From positions 1 to 48,554 of the forward strand of contig JABHZL010000018.1 in assembly GCA_018656645.1 (NCBI GenBank): 48,554 nt of DNA, given 5' to 3'. The position numbers and the translations under genes are program-made. Under the pieces are notes generated by a model. It was not told where the DNA came from and did not search any database. It worked only from the letters and a program-made list of their open reading frames with translations. This stretch comes from Phycisphaerae bacterium. Lineage in GTDB: Bacteria; Planctomycetota; Phycisphaerae; Phycisphaerales; SM1A02. Positions 17,257 to 25,307 of this stretch are shown here, one piece after another (positions within the stretch are counted from its first letter, which is position 1; the number at the start of each line of letters is the position of its first letter).

Positions 17257-17439
17257 ATGCTCCCTAAATTACGAACATCTCCAGCACGAAAGCGAAAACG
17301 ACGATCGCATCACGCTCTTAGCCGTGAAAATCTTGCTCTATGTCCTAACTGTGGCAGCAATCGTCAGCCACACCGGTCATGCCCAAGTTGTGGATACGTT
17401 CGTCCCGGACTTCAAGTAAAGGCTTCGGGTAGGTCCTAA
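17257..17439 (+). CDS. rpmF: 50S ribosomal protein bL32
   Basis: This 60-residue, strongly basic protein has the bL32 pattern: an N-terminal SPARKRKRRSHH (the usual SxxKKRxRRSHH) and a zinc ribbon of two CxxC pairs (CPNCGSNRQPHRSCPSCGYV). Gene order rpmF-plsX-fabH-fabD-fabG-acpP-fabF is the classical arrangement that couples ribosome and lipid synthesis in many bacteria. The ATG at 17257 follows AAAGAT without a strong Shine-Dalgarno. plsX begins 6 bp after the stop. Confidence 0.95.
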   Translation: MLPKLRTSPARKRKRRSHHALSRENLALCPNCGSNRQPHRSCPSCGYVRPGLQVKASGRS

Positions 17440-17445
17440 AACAAT

Positions 17446-18468
17446 ATGAGAATCGGCGTCGATGTGATGGGGGGCGATCACGCACCACACCCTATTCTTG
17501 AGGGTGCGCTGTCTGCTATCAAACATCTGCACGACGAGGACACTGTCGTGTTATTTGGTGATGAACAAATCATCGAACAAGGTGTTGCAAATTCAGATGT
17601 CGATCAGTCTCGGGTCGAAATAGTCGCCACAACACAAGAAATCACAATGGACGAAAGTCCCGTTGACGCAGTCCGCCAAAAACAAGACAGTTCACTCGTT
17701 CAACTGTGTAGGGCGGGAAGTAAAAAATCAGAAAATCCAATCGATGCAGTGATTTCCGCAGGAAATACCGGTGCTTTTGTCGCTGCAAGTCAAATGTACT
17801 TACGGCGATTGCCAAATGTACATCGCCCTGGAATCGCTGCAGCGGTTCCAACTTTTGCGGGAACGGTTGCATTTATCGACGTAGGTGCGAACATCGAACC
17901 AAAACCAGTGCACCTTGCTCAGTACGGTGTGATGGGAAAAGTGTATGCAGAACGAATTTTGGGAATTGAAAACCCGCGCGTTGCTCTGATGAATGTTGGA
18001 GGCGAAGAGCAAAAGGGAACAAGTGATTTAAAAGATGCTCGTGATATGCTCCGCGACGCAGCTGACATTAATTTTATTGGTTACATTGAAGGTCGAACGC
18101 TCTTTGATGGCGGCGCTGATGTTGTCATCACCGACGGCATTGTTGGCAATGTATCCATCAAACTCGCTGAAGGGCTTGCAACTGGGCTCATCACAAAACT
18201 TGCTGGTGAGATCATGAAGGCCGACCCGAAGCTCGCTGAAGCGTTTAAACCAATTATTAAGAAGTTTTACGCTGATTACGATTATCACGAATACGGCGGC
18301 GCACCACTTCTGGGAGTAAATGGTGTTTCAATGATCACCCACGGAAGTGCTGAAGCGAAAACCATTGAAAACGCAGTCCGCAGGACGCAGCAATTCGTTG
18401 ATTTTGAGGTTAACGAGCACATTGTCGAACAACTCGCCGCAATTGAAGAACGAATCACCGTAGCATGA
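17446..18468 (+). CDS. plsX: Phosphate acyltransferase PlsX
   Basis: PlsX makes acyl-phosphate from acyl-ACP for phospholipid synthesis, at the inner face of the membrane. The 340-residue protein begins with the diagnostic RIGVDVMGGDHAP and contains DAVISAGNTGAFVAAS, RPGIAAAVPT, FIDVGAN, ALMNVGGEEQKGT, DVVITDGIVGNVSIKLAEG and EYGGAPLLGVNG. The length is normal. It lies between rpmF and fabH, and its stop overlaps the fabH ATG by 4 bp. Confidence 0.97.
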   Translation: MRIGVDVMGGDHAPHPILEGALSAIKHLHDEDTVVLFGDEQIIEQGVANSDVDQSRVEIVATTQEITMDESPVDAVRQKQDSSLVQLCRAGSKKSENPIDAVISAGNTGAFVAASQMYLRRLPNVHRPGIAAAVPTFAGTVAFIDVGANIEPKPVHLAQYGVMGKVYAERILGIENPRVALMNVGGEEQKGTSDLKDARDMLRDAADINFIGYIEGRTLFDGGADVVITDGIVGNVSIKLAEGLATGLITKLAGEIMKADPKLAEAFKPIIKKFYADYDYHEYGGAPLLGVNGVSMITHGSAEAKTIENAVRRTQQFVDFEVNEHIVEQLAAIEERITVA

Positions 18469-19460
18469 CACCGATGAAACCTTGTGGTGTACGAGTATTG
18501 GGTACTGGGTCTGCTGTCCCGGAGTACGTTCTTGACAATGAAGAACTTGCCAAGGAGCACGGTGTTGAACCCGAGTGGATCGAACAACGCACTGGCATTA
18601 TCGAGCGCCGAATATGCAATGAAGATGAAGGTACATTTGAATTGCAATGTCGAGCGCTCAAAGCAGCCCTTCAAGACACAGGTCTTACAGGTTCTGACCT
18701 TTCACTTATCATTTGCGCATCGGTGACGCCCGAAATGATGTGTCCTTCAAATGCATGCCGAGTCGCAGCAGAAGTGAATGCAAAGCCCGCGGGCGCTTTT
18801 GACCTTGTTGCTGCATGTTGTGGTTTTGTATATGCCATGAATGTGGCCGACTCACTGATTCGTTCAGGTTTTTACAAAACAATCGCAGTAATTGGTTGTG
18901 ATGCGATGAGTAAACTCACCGATCGTAGTGACCGAGGGACCTCAATTCTTTTTGGTGATGCTGCTGGCGCTGTAATTTTGACTTGCGATGATGACCCGGA
19001 ACGTGGTTGTTTTTATCAAAAAATGAATGCCAATGGTGAACCATGGCCTGCACTTTACATTCCAACAAAAGAATCACAAGTTGTAGAAGGTGATACTGCA
19101 ACGACAGAAATAGGTATGCTGCGAATGCAAGGCAAGGAAGTGTATAAGTTTGCAGTTTCTACTTTTACTAAAATTACAGAAGAACTATTGAACGAAACTG
19201 GGTTGAAGCCAGACGATGTTGCTCAATTTATTTGCCATCAATCTAACATGCGAATCATCGAATCTGCACAGGAAAAACTTGGCCTTCCTGATGACAAAGT
19301 TTATAAAAACATACGTCTTTTTGGAAATAGTTCTAGCGGATCAGCCGCTTTATGCTTTGACCAATTGTGGCAAGCGGGAAAAATGAAGCACGGCGACACA
19401 ATAGTGATGCTGGCTTTTGGTGGCGGCCTCACATGGTCAAGCAGCGCGTGGAGACTCTAA
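18465..19460 (+). CDS. fabH: 3-oxoacyl-ACP synthase III (FabH)
   Basis: FabH condenses acetyl-CoA with malonyl-ACP to start fatty acid synthesis. The 331-residue sequence contains the catalytic triad: Cys in LVAACCGFVYAMN, His in FICHQSNMRIIES and Asn in LFGNSSSGSA. Other motifs are the N-terminal GTGSAVPEY and EWIEQRTGI, and a C-terminal LAFGGGLTWSS. ATG 18465 overlaps the plsX stop; a second in-frame ATG at 18474 is possible. fabD begins 3 bp after the stop. Confidence 0.96.
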   Translation: MTPMKPCGVRVLGTGSAVPEYVLDNEELAKEHGVEPEWIEQRTGIIERRICNEDEGTFELQCRALKAALQDTGLTGSDLSLIICASVTPEMMCPSNACRVAAEVNAKPAGAFDLVAACCGFVYAMNVADSLIRSGFYKTIAVIGCDAMSKLTDRSDRGTSILFGDAAGAVILTCDDDPERGCFYQKMNANGEPWPALYIPTKESQVVEGDTATTEIGMLRMQGKEVYKFAVSTFTKITEELLNETGLKPDDVAQFICHQSNMRIIESAQEKLGLPDDKVYKNIRLFGNSSSGSAALCFDQLWQAGKMKHGDTIVMLAFGGGLTWSSSAWRL

Positions 19461-19463
19461 TCA

Positions 19464-20375
19464 ATGTCTGAACAAGTCGTTTTGCTTTGTCCTGGACAAG
19501 GCGCACAAAAAGTTGGTATGGGCAAAGCGTGGCACGATTCGTCGAACGCTGCAAAAGCGATCTTTGAAGAAGCAGATGAAATACTCGGCGGTTCACTTGG
19601 ACGACCGCTCACTGAAATTTGTTTTGAAGATCCAGATGGCATCATCAACCAAACAAATGTTTCGCAGCCCGCAATTTACACTGCATCTATTGCAAGTTGG
19701 CACGGCTTGAGTGAAAAAGGGATTGCAAGCGAACCAATTGCAACAGCTGGGTTATCACTAGGTGAATATTCTGCGTTGCATCTTGCAGGCGTGTTTTCAT
19801 TTGAAGATGGTCTAAAACTTGTTGCTAAGCGTGGTCAACTGATGCAAGAGGCAGCAGAAGCCGCGCCATCGACAATGATCGCAGTCATGGGAGATGATGA
19901 GGCGATCCTTTCGCTCTGCGAAGAAGCTCGAGGTGAAGATGTCCTTGTTCCTGCAAACTTCAACGCAACTGGACAAATTGTATTGAGCGGTTCGGTAGCT
20001 GCCTGCGAACGGGTTGCCCAACTTGCCGGCGATCGGGGCGTACGAGCAACACCCCTTTCCGTTGCTGGGGCATTTCACTCCCCATTTATGCAATCTGCAG
20101 CTGAGGGAATGCGAGGGGCCCTAGCTGAAGCGGTTTTGAGCGAGCCAGCAGTACCAGTTTGGTCAAATGTGAGTGCTAAAAAACATAGTAGCGGTGACAT
20201 TGCCCAGAGGCTCGTTGATCAAATAACCGGCTCAGTTCGGTGGGCCGAACAATGCGCCGCAATGGCGACAGAGTATGATGGTGCTTGGCATGAACTTGGT
20301 CCCGGAAGTGTTCTCCGAGGTCTTATGCGACGGATTAATAGACAAGTGAAGGTGCAGAGCCATGACGAACCGTAA
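19464..20375 (+). CDS. fabD: Malonyl-CoA:ACP transacylase
   Basis: FabD transfers malonyl groups from CoA to acyl carrier protein. The 303-residue protein has LLCPGQGAQKVGMGKA at the N-terminus, the active-site serine in AGLSLGEYSALHLAGV, QEAAEAAPSTMIAVMG, and the catalytic histidine in VAGAFHSPFM. The end, HELGPGSVLRGLMRRI, is also typical. It lies 3 bp after fabH and overlaps the following lipoprotein gene by 14 bp. Confidence 0.96.
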   Translation: MSEQVVLLCPGQGAQKVGMGKAWHDSSNAAKAIFEEADEILGGSLGRPLTEICFEDPDGIINQTNVSQPAIYTASIASWHGLSEKGIASEPIATAGLSLGEYSALHLAGVFSFEDGLKLVAKRGQLMQEAAEAAPSTMIAVMGDDEAILSLCEEARGEDVLVPANFNATGQIVLSGSVAACERVAQLAGDRGVRATPLSVAGAFHSPFMQSAAEGMRGALAEAVLSEPAVPVWSNVSAKKHSSGDIAQRLVDQITGSVRWAEQCAAMATEYDGAWHELGPGSVLRGLMRRINRQVKVQSHDEP

Positions 20376-21123
20376 AATTATTACTTCAACAATTTTGTGT
20401 GCAACTATTTTCCTTACTGGCTGTGGTGGTGAAGAGGAGGTAGTAGACACAAAACCAGTTGTAAAAGCGCAACCCAAAGGACCGAAAGCACCTCCGAAAA
20501 AAACACTCTCTGATATTGCAACGGAAGTCAATGCCGATCCTCGAATTATTTGGACAGACGAAGAAAATTCTGAATCTAATCTCGAAAGAGAATCGATATT
20601 TCGTTTCTTTACTGCATTTTTACATAATGAGCACGCACTGCTCCGCCCCATGCTTTCCTCAGCAGATCAATTAGAACTTGGGACTCTTGCAGATGCAACG
20701 AACCTAACAGATACTTTAAATAACATCACTCGAGTTGACATTCGAACAGGTTCAGATCTCGCGTCAGGAAAATCCTGCGTCGTGGCTGTGTATGAAGTTG
20801 GCATGAACTATCAACCTCAACTGTGGTCTTTTGAAGAATCTAACGGCAGCGTCGTGTTTACATCACTCGATTCTCCTCCAGGTCTAATGGATCAACTCAG
20901 TGGTGATTGGGTAAAATCGTACTTTAAAAGGCGAGCAGAACTTTTAGCAAAAGCAGGGGATGATGATCAATCAAGTTCCTATCAACTCGCTGGCGAAGGA
21001 ACGACGTCAAGTAGCGGTGGAGGCACACCAAGTATTCCTGGTAGCCCAGGAGGACCTGGAAAACCCGGAGGGCCTACGAAGAAGCCCGGTCCCCCAAAAA
21101 TGCCTGGCACTTCAACAAAGTGA
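20362..21123 (+). CDS. Lipoprotein with collagen-like Gly/Pro tail, inside the fab operon
   Basis: This 253-residue protein is not a known fatty acid enzyme. A lipoprotein signal (about 1-20) ends with the lipobox LTGC (TIFLTGCGGEEE), so mature export and lipid anchoring are expected. A Pro/Lys-rich linker (KPVVKAQPKGPKAPPKK) leads to a roughly 140-residue domain of unknown type (WTDEENSES; RFFTAFLHNEHALLRPML; CVVAVYEVGMNYQPQLWSFE). The last 40 residues are Ser then Gly-Pro-Lys repeats (GSPGGPGKPGGPTKKPGPP), collagen-like but short. The start lies inside the end of fabD (14-bp overlap), and fabG follows 31 bp later, so it is part of the operon transcript. Its role there is unknown. Confidence 0.85.
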   Translation: MTNRKIITSTILCATIFLTGCGGEEEVVDTKPVVKAQPKGPKAPPKKTLSDIATEVNADPRIIWTDEENSESNLERESIFRFFTAFLHNEHALLRPMLSSADQLELGTLADATNLTDTLNNITRVDIRTGSDLASGKSCVVAVYEVGMNYQPQLWSFEESNGSVVFTSLDSPPGLMDQLSGDWVKSYFKRRAELLAKAGDDDQSSSYQLAGEGTTSSSGGGTPSIPGSPGGPGKPGGPTKKPGPPKMPGTSTK

Positions 21124-21154
21124 TTCAGAAAATTTCATCAACGGATAACACGTA

Positions 21155-21901
21155 ATGTCGACTGATTCAACACAAAAAGTAGCAATTGTCACTGGCGCAA
21201 GTCGTGGTATAGGAAAAGCGATCGCAGAGAAACTTGCGAAAGACGGCTTTCTCGCAGCACTTGTCGCACGCGATGAAGAAAAACTATCCACTGTTCAAAA
21301 AGAGATCGAAGCCGGTGGCGGAGTCGCATGTACGCACGTTTGTGATCTCGCTCAACGCGGCGCATTCGGTGCATTGATCGAGCAAATTTTTGAGGAATAC
21401 GGACGGATTGATGTGCTTGTGAACAACGCTGGCATGACCCGCGACGGTTTGATGCTTCGTATGTCTGATGAAGACTTTGATGAAGTCATTAATGTGAATC
21501 TTCGATCTGTGTTTGAAGGGTGCAGAGTAGCCGTACGTCCAATGATGCGTGGTCGGTTTGGTCGTATCATTAATATTACTTCAGTGAGCGGTATTTCCGG
21601 AAATGCTGGCCAAGCGAATTATGCATCCTCAAAAGCAGGTCTGATTGGACTAACGAAAACAATAGCTAAAGAATTCGGTTCAAAAGGCATCACTTCAAAT
21701 GCGATTGCGCCAGGTTTTATAGAGACAGATATGACAGCCGAGCTTGGAGAGGAAATTCGCAAAGGTGTAGAAAAAACCGTTCCACTTCGAAGATATGGAC
21801 AACCAGAAGAAATTGCCTCTGCTGTATCATTTCTCGCCTCTGATGGCGGTGGATATATCACAGGCCAAGTACTTGTTATAGATGGCGGTTTGACCTGTTA
21901 A
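21155..21901 (+). CDS. fabG: 3-oxoacyl-ACP reductase (FabG)
   Basis: FabG is an NADPH-dependent short-chain reductase that reduces 3-oxoacyl-ACP. The 248-residue protein has the cofactor motif VTGASRGIGKAIAEKLA, the NNAGMTRDGLMLRM stretch, catalytic Ser in NITSVSGISGNAGQ and the YASSKAGLIG motif with catalytic Tyr and Lys. C-terminal SFLASDGGGYITGQVLVIDG is standard. The neighbours fabD and acpP confirm FabG rather than another SDR. The stop is followed by an 83-bp gap that holds a separate promoter for acpP. Confidence 0.96.
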   Translation: MSTDSTQKVAIVTGASRGIGKAIAEKLAKDGFLAALVARDEEKLSTVQKEIEAGGGVACTHVCDLAQRGAFGALIEQIFEEYGRIDVLVNNAGMTRDGLMLRMSDEDFDEVINVNLRSVFEGCRVAVRPMMRGRFGRIINITSVSGISGNAGQANYASSKAGLIGLTKTIAKEFGSKGITSNAIAPGFIETDMTAELGEEIRKGVEKTVPLRRYGQPEEIASAVSFLASDGGGYITGQVLVIDGGLTC

Positions 21902-21931
21902 TCAGTTCACCACCAGCATTTTATTATCCGA

Positions 21932-21937
21932 TATAAT
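21932..21937 (+). promoter_or_regulatory. Putative -10 of acpP
   Basis: A perfect TATAAT in the context CCGATATAAT, 47 nt before the acpP start. It gives a leader of about 40 nt that carries a good Shine-Dalgarno. No clear -35. An internal promoter for acpP is common because ACP is needed in large amounts. Confidence 0.5.
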
Positions 21938-21969
21938 CCGCACTCCCAAGCAATGACGCTGAGGGATTC

Positions 21970-21975
21970 AAGGAG
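21970..21975 (+). promoter_or_regulatory. Shine-Dalgarno of acpP
   Basis: AAGGAG, 9 nt before the ATG at 21985. It is one of the few strong Shine-Dalgarno sequences in the window and decides the start over the second ATG at 21991. Confidence 0.7.
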
Positions 21976-21984
21976 AACCTACGA

Positions 21985-22242
21985 ATGACAATGACAAAAG
22001 CAGAAGTCGAAGCCAAAGTGGTCGACATTGTTTCAACCCAACTTGGTGTTGATAAATCAGAAGTTTCACTTTCATCAAGTTTTGCGAATGACCTTAACGC
22101 CGATAGTCTTGATACTGTTGAACTTGTGATGGAACTTGAAGATGCGTTTTCAACTTCAATTCCAGACGATGAAGCTGAAAAAATCCAAACAGTTGGCAGC
22201 GCGGTCGACTTTATTGTTGGTGCTACCGAAGCATCTGACTAA
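21985..22242 (+). CDS. acpP: Acyl carrier protein
   Basis: This 85-residue acidic protein carries the growing acyl chain on phosphopantetheine. The attachment serine is in the invariant [18 protein letters not shown]. It is followed by the helix containing [19 protein letters not shown]. The size and sequence are those of type II fatty acid synthase ACP. It is placed between fabG and fabF and is preceded by its own TATAAT and a strong Shine-Dalgarno. Confidence 0.97.
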   Translation: MTMTKAEVEAKVVDIVSTQLGVDKSEVSLSSSFANDLNADSLDTVELVMELEDAFSTSIPDDEAEKIQTVGSAVDFIVGATEASD

Positions 22243-22257
22243 ATAGCAGGGTAAATC

Positions 22258-22795
22258 GTGGCTGATCTTTCAAACCGGCGTGTTGTAATTACTGGCCTAG
22301 GTGCAGTGACCAATATTGGACAAAATGCGTCTGATACGTGGTCAGCATTGCTTGCAGGCAAATCTGGCATCGGGCACATTACATCCTTCGATCAAGATGA
22401 TCAATGGACCACGACAATTGCGGGTGAGATTCATGACTGGGATCCAGCAGATCATTTAGATCGCGCAGCAATTAAACGAATGGACCGTTTTGCACAACTT
22501 GGTGTATTCGCTGCACAAGAAGCTATGAAACATAGTGGGCTAGATTGGGAAAACGGTGATCCATATCGCCGAGGTGTTTCCATCGGTTCAGGTGTCGGTG
22601 GTATTGCGACAATTGAACATTTTGCAAACGTCCTCCGCGACCGCGGTCCTCGTAGGCTCAGTCCTTTTACAGTACCTCGGTTGATGGTGAACGCGTGTGC
22701 TGGCAACGTCTCTATTGAATTTAATTTGCGAGGGGTAAATTCTGCTGTTGCAACTGCGTGTGCAACAGGTGGCCACGCAATAGCAGAAGAAGCAA
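22258..22795 (+). pseudogene. fabF: 3-oxoacyl-ACP synthase II (FabF), 3'-truncated at a sequence junction
   Basis: A GTG start at 22258 opens a clear FabF: RRVVITGLGAVTNIGQNASD, SGIGHITSFD, KRMDRFAQLGVFAAQEA, GSGVGGIATIE, and the nucleophile region VATACATGGHAI with Cys168. The homology ends near residue 179, although FabF is about 410-420 residues. The catalytic histidines and the C-terminal half are absent. The open frame runs on to 22872 but there reads the antisense strand of an M3 oligopeptidase (SFGLLQYFNHICK). Since FabF is normally needed for chain elongation, a full copy must exist elsewhere in the genome or this join is artificial. Confidence 0.9.
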
Positions 22796-22804
22796 GTGCT
22801 TCTT
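22787..22804. other. Breakpoint between fabF and the M3 oligopeptidase, at an 18-bp palindrome
   Basis: The last fabF-like codons and the last oligopeptidase-like codons (read on the other strand) meet here, with uncertainty of about 10 bp. The site itself is AAGAAGCA-AG-TGCTTCTT, an inverted repeat with perfect 8-bp arms and a 2-bp centre. Two convergent genes losing their 3' ends at one point is what a deletion, inversion or chimeric join would leave. Confidence 0.75.
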
Positions 22805-24350
22805 TTGGATTGTTGCAATATTTCAACCACATTTGCAAAGCGCCAAGTTGGGCAATGCCATACTCAATGTAATAGAACGGGACTTCGAAAGGATGGAGTT
22901 GCCTGTGCCAAACCGCCTCTTGCTCAGCCTCTAACTCAGACCAATCCACGCCACCGCCAAATCGTTTTCCAAGTTCTAACCATTGAGCTGTACGTTCTTC
23001 ACGCGTGTGCTCTGGGTTTAGATAAATCCAGTGTTGGAAAGCATCAATAGTTGCAACCCAAGGCAAAACGCTTACGATTCCTTCGAGGTGTTTTCGTATC
23101 GCACGTTTTGTTTCTTCCTTTGAATAAAACTCTTCTAAGAATGGATAAGCAAGCGACTCCATACTCATAGATGCAACTTCTGCAAATTCAAGTGGAGCAC
23201 CACGGTACCAAACTAAATCATCATGCCTGCACAACATGTAATGAAATGCGTGTCCAGCTTCATGCACCATCGTGTCAAGATCTCGGGGAAGCCCCGCAGC
23301 GTTCATAAAGATAAATGGTTTTCGAACTCGGTCTCGGCTCGCTTGGTATCCACCTGGAGCTTTCCCTTTTCGCGATGCAAGGTCGAGTGATTCACCGCCG
23401 TCTCGCATCGAGTCAAACATCTCACCTAACTCATTATCCATTTTGTGGAACAAGTTTGATGTTCTTTCTATAAGATCATCTGCGTTTTCAAATGGTTTTA
23501 GTGGGGGGTGTCCGTAAGGGTCAACTGCCAAATCCCAAGGTCGAAGCGTTTCAACACCGAGTGCTGCTTTACGTTCTTCGGCAAGTTTTCGAACAATTGG
23601 CATACACGTTTTTTCTATTGCATCGTGAAAAGCAATGCACTCTTCGGGTGTGTAATCAAAACGGTGTTTCACCGCAAACATGTATCCTCTGTAATCTTCA
23701 AAACCAGCGTTGTTTGCAGATTGATGACGAATGTTCACCATTTTGTCAAAAATGTTGTCGATACTGTCTCTATCTTGCAATCTTCGTTCTGCAACACCGC
23801 GCCATGCGGCTTCTCGAACTGCGCGGTCTGTATCTTGTTGGTACACGCCCATTTGTGGCATGGTTTTTTCTTCACCATCAAAGTCAACCATCATCGCCCC
23901 ACAAAGTTCTGCATACTCTTGCCCTAACTTTGTGTCTTCTGTTTGAAGTGGAACATTTTCTTCGCGGAATATTTCGACATCTGCAAACCAGTCGCGAAGT
24001 AAAACACTGTATCGTTCAGGGTCTAAATCTTGCACATGCGGACAAGAGACAACTTTTTTATTGAGTTCAAAACCAACTTTTTTCAATTCCGGCTCAACGG
24101 TTTCAACAAAGTTTAAGAAACCATTCTTCGCTTCCTCATCCTCAGTGTTACACGTCATTGCAATGTAAAGATTTGAACCGGCTTCTGCCGCAGCAGCATC
24201 AAGTTCGCTACGGTCAAGTAAAAATTGTTCCACGCAACCAGAGCATTTGAATTCTCGTTCTAGAAGCTGCTGATAATAGGGCTGTAAATTACCCCAAGTT
24301 GTTGCATCAATATCTGCAGGAACAAATTCGGTCATCATCATTGTTGTCAT
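22790..24350 (-). pseudogene. M3-family oligopeptidase (PepF/thimet type), 3'-truncated at the junction
   Basis: From ATG 24350 the frame encodes an M3 metallopeptidase, which cleaves short peptides in the cytosol. The zinc motif is MVHEAGHAFHYML (His363, Glu364, His367) with the third ligand region LEFAEVASMSMESLA at about 388-402. Near the end, VPFYYIEYGIAQLGALQMW is the conserved substrate-binding stretch. The family would continue about 50-70 residues more, but homology stops at NNPKEALAS (about residue 517), where the antisense of fabF begins. The open frame continues through antisense fabF to 22452. The catalytic domain is nearly complete, but the loss of the C-terminal helices makes activity doubtful. 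The start overlaps the ispE stop by ATGA. Confidence 0.88.
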
Positions 24351-25222
24351 TCTGTTTTCTCCAGTCCATTCGTTGGGACAATTGTATGTGTCGCAACTGC
24401 GACAAATCCAGTCTTTTCTTCAATTACAGAAGCGAGGGCTTCTGCATGCATTTCATTATCGCAGATCACGAACATGCTTGAGCCGCTTCCCGAAAGATGC
24501 ACGTCTTGTTCTGCAATCAATTTCACTAGAGCTAAATCTTCCCCAAGCTTTTGTGATACTTCTTTTGCTGCGATCGTTAAATCATTAAAAACATGGCCCG
24601 CACGTACATTTTCTAGATCCAAGGATGGATTCGATAATTCATCAAATGCATCATATACCTCTCCGGTGGGGCACCCATAGGGCGGCATAATGAGGACCAT
24701 CGCTTCATCTGTATATTGAAGCGGTTCAAGGTTTTCACCAAAACCCGTCACAAGTTGCGTTCCACCATCGATAAGAAATGGGACGTCAGAGCCAAGTTCA
24801 GCCGCAATGGCATATAAATCAATATCTAGGTCAAACAGGGAGGCGGTAGCGAGAAGCATCGCGGCGGCATCAGAAGATCCACCGCCAAGACCCGAGCCAA
24901 CAGGTATCCGCTTTTCAAGCTTCAATTGAACTGGGAGCAATGTTCCCACCTCGGCCTCAAGGTAACGATGCGCTCGAACAGCCAAATCGCTCGTTATAGG
25001 CCAATCAATGTGGGTTTTTCGAGGTGCTTCTTCGTGCCACAGAATGGCGTATCTAGACATATCCCCCTCATCGAGCCGTGTAACACACAATTCATCATAA
25101 AAATCAACGGTTGTCATCATCGAAGCAATCGGATGCATCATTGCGTGCGTTGCATCAGCAGCGCCAACCGAGAGGGACATATTGATTTTCGCATGTGCTT
25201 TTACATCGATTTTCGTGCGCAT
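24347..25222 (-). CDS. ispE: 4-diphosphocytidyl-2-C-methyl-D-erythritol kinase
   Basis: IspE phosphorylates CDP-methylerythritol in the MEP isoprenoid pathway. The 291-residue GHMP kinase has the N-terminal KAHAKINMSLSVG, the ATP loop IPVGSGLGGGSSDAAAML, the LGSDVPFLIDGG motif and a C-terminal SGSGSSMFVICDN. The length is normal. The gene is upstream of and coupled to the M3 oligopeptidase by a 4-bp overlap. A TATCCT hexamer 9 nt before the ATG points to a leaderless message. Confidence 0.94.
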   Translation of the reverse strand: MRTKIDVKAHAKINMSLSVGAADATHAMMHPIASMMTTVDFYDELCVTRLDEGDMSRYAILWHEEAPRKTHIDWPITSDLAVRAHRYLEAEVGTLLPVQLKLEKRIPVGSGLGGGSSDAAAMLLATASLFDLDIDLYAIAAELGSDVPFLIDGGTQLVTGFGENLEPLQYTDEAMVLIMPPYGCPTGEVYDAFDELSNPSLDLENVRAGHVFNDLTIAAKEVSQKLGEDLALVKLIAEQDVHLSGSGSSMFVICDNEMHAEALASVIEEKTGFVAVATHTIVPTNGLEKTE

Positions 25223-25231
25223 AATCCGTAA

Positions 25232-25237
25232 AGGATA
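25232..25237 (-). promoter_or_regulatory. Putative -10 of ispE
   Basis: TATCCT in the minus-strand context ATTGGTATCCT, 9 nt before the ispE ATG. Divergent from the TACGAT at 25293. Confidence 0.4.
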
Positions 25238-25292
25238 CCAATCCTTCGTTGTCTAGGTGCAGAAAGTCACTCCAATGTGCCACCCAAGGCGT

Positions 25293-25298
25293 TACGAT
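25293..25298 (+). promoter_or_regulatory. Putative -10 of the AsmA-like gene
   Basis: TACGAT, 9 nt before the ATG at 25308, with no Shine-Dalgarno. The position supports 25308 over the upstream GTG at 25257 as the true start. Confidence 0.35.
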
Positions 25299-25307
25299 TC
25301 ACACTTC

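Noticed and set aside
20970-21120. True collagen-like protein
   Set aside because: The Gly-Pro-rich tail is only about 40 residues and not strictly Gly-x-y throughout; it is described as collagen-like only.
23492-24064. 190-residue open frame on the plus strand
   Set aside because: It is the antisense of the M3 oligopeptidase, has no recognisable motif and no start signal.
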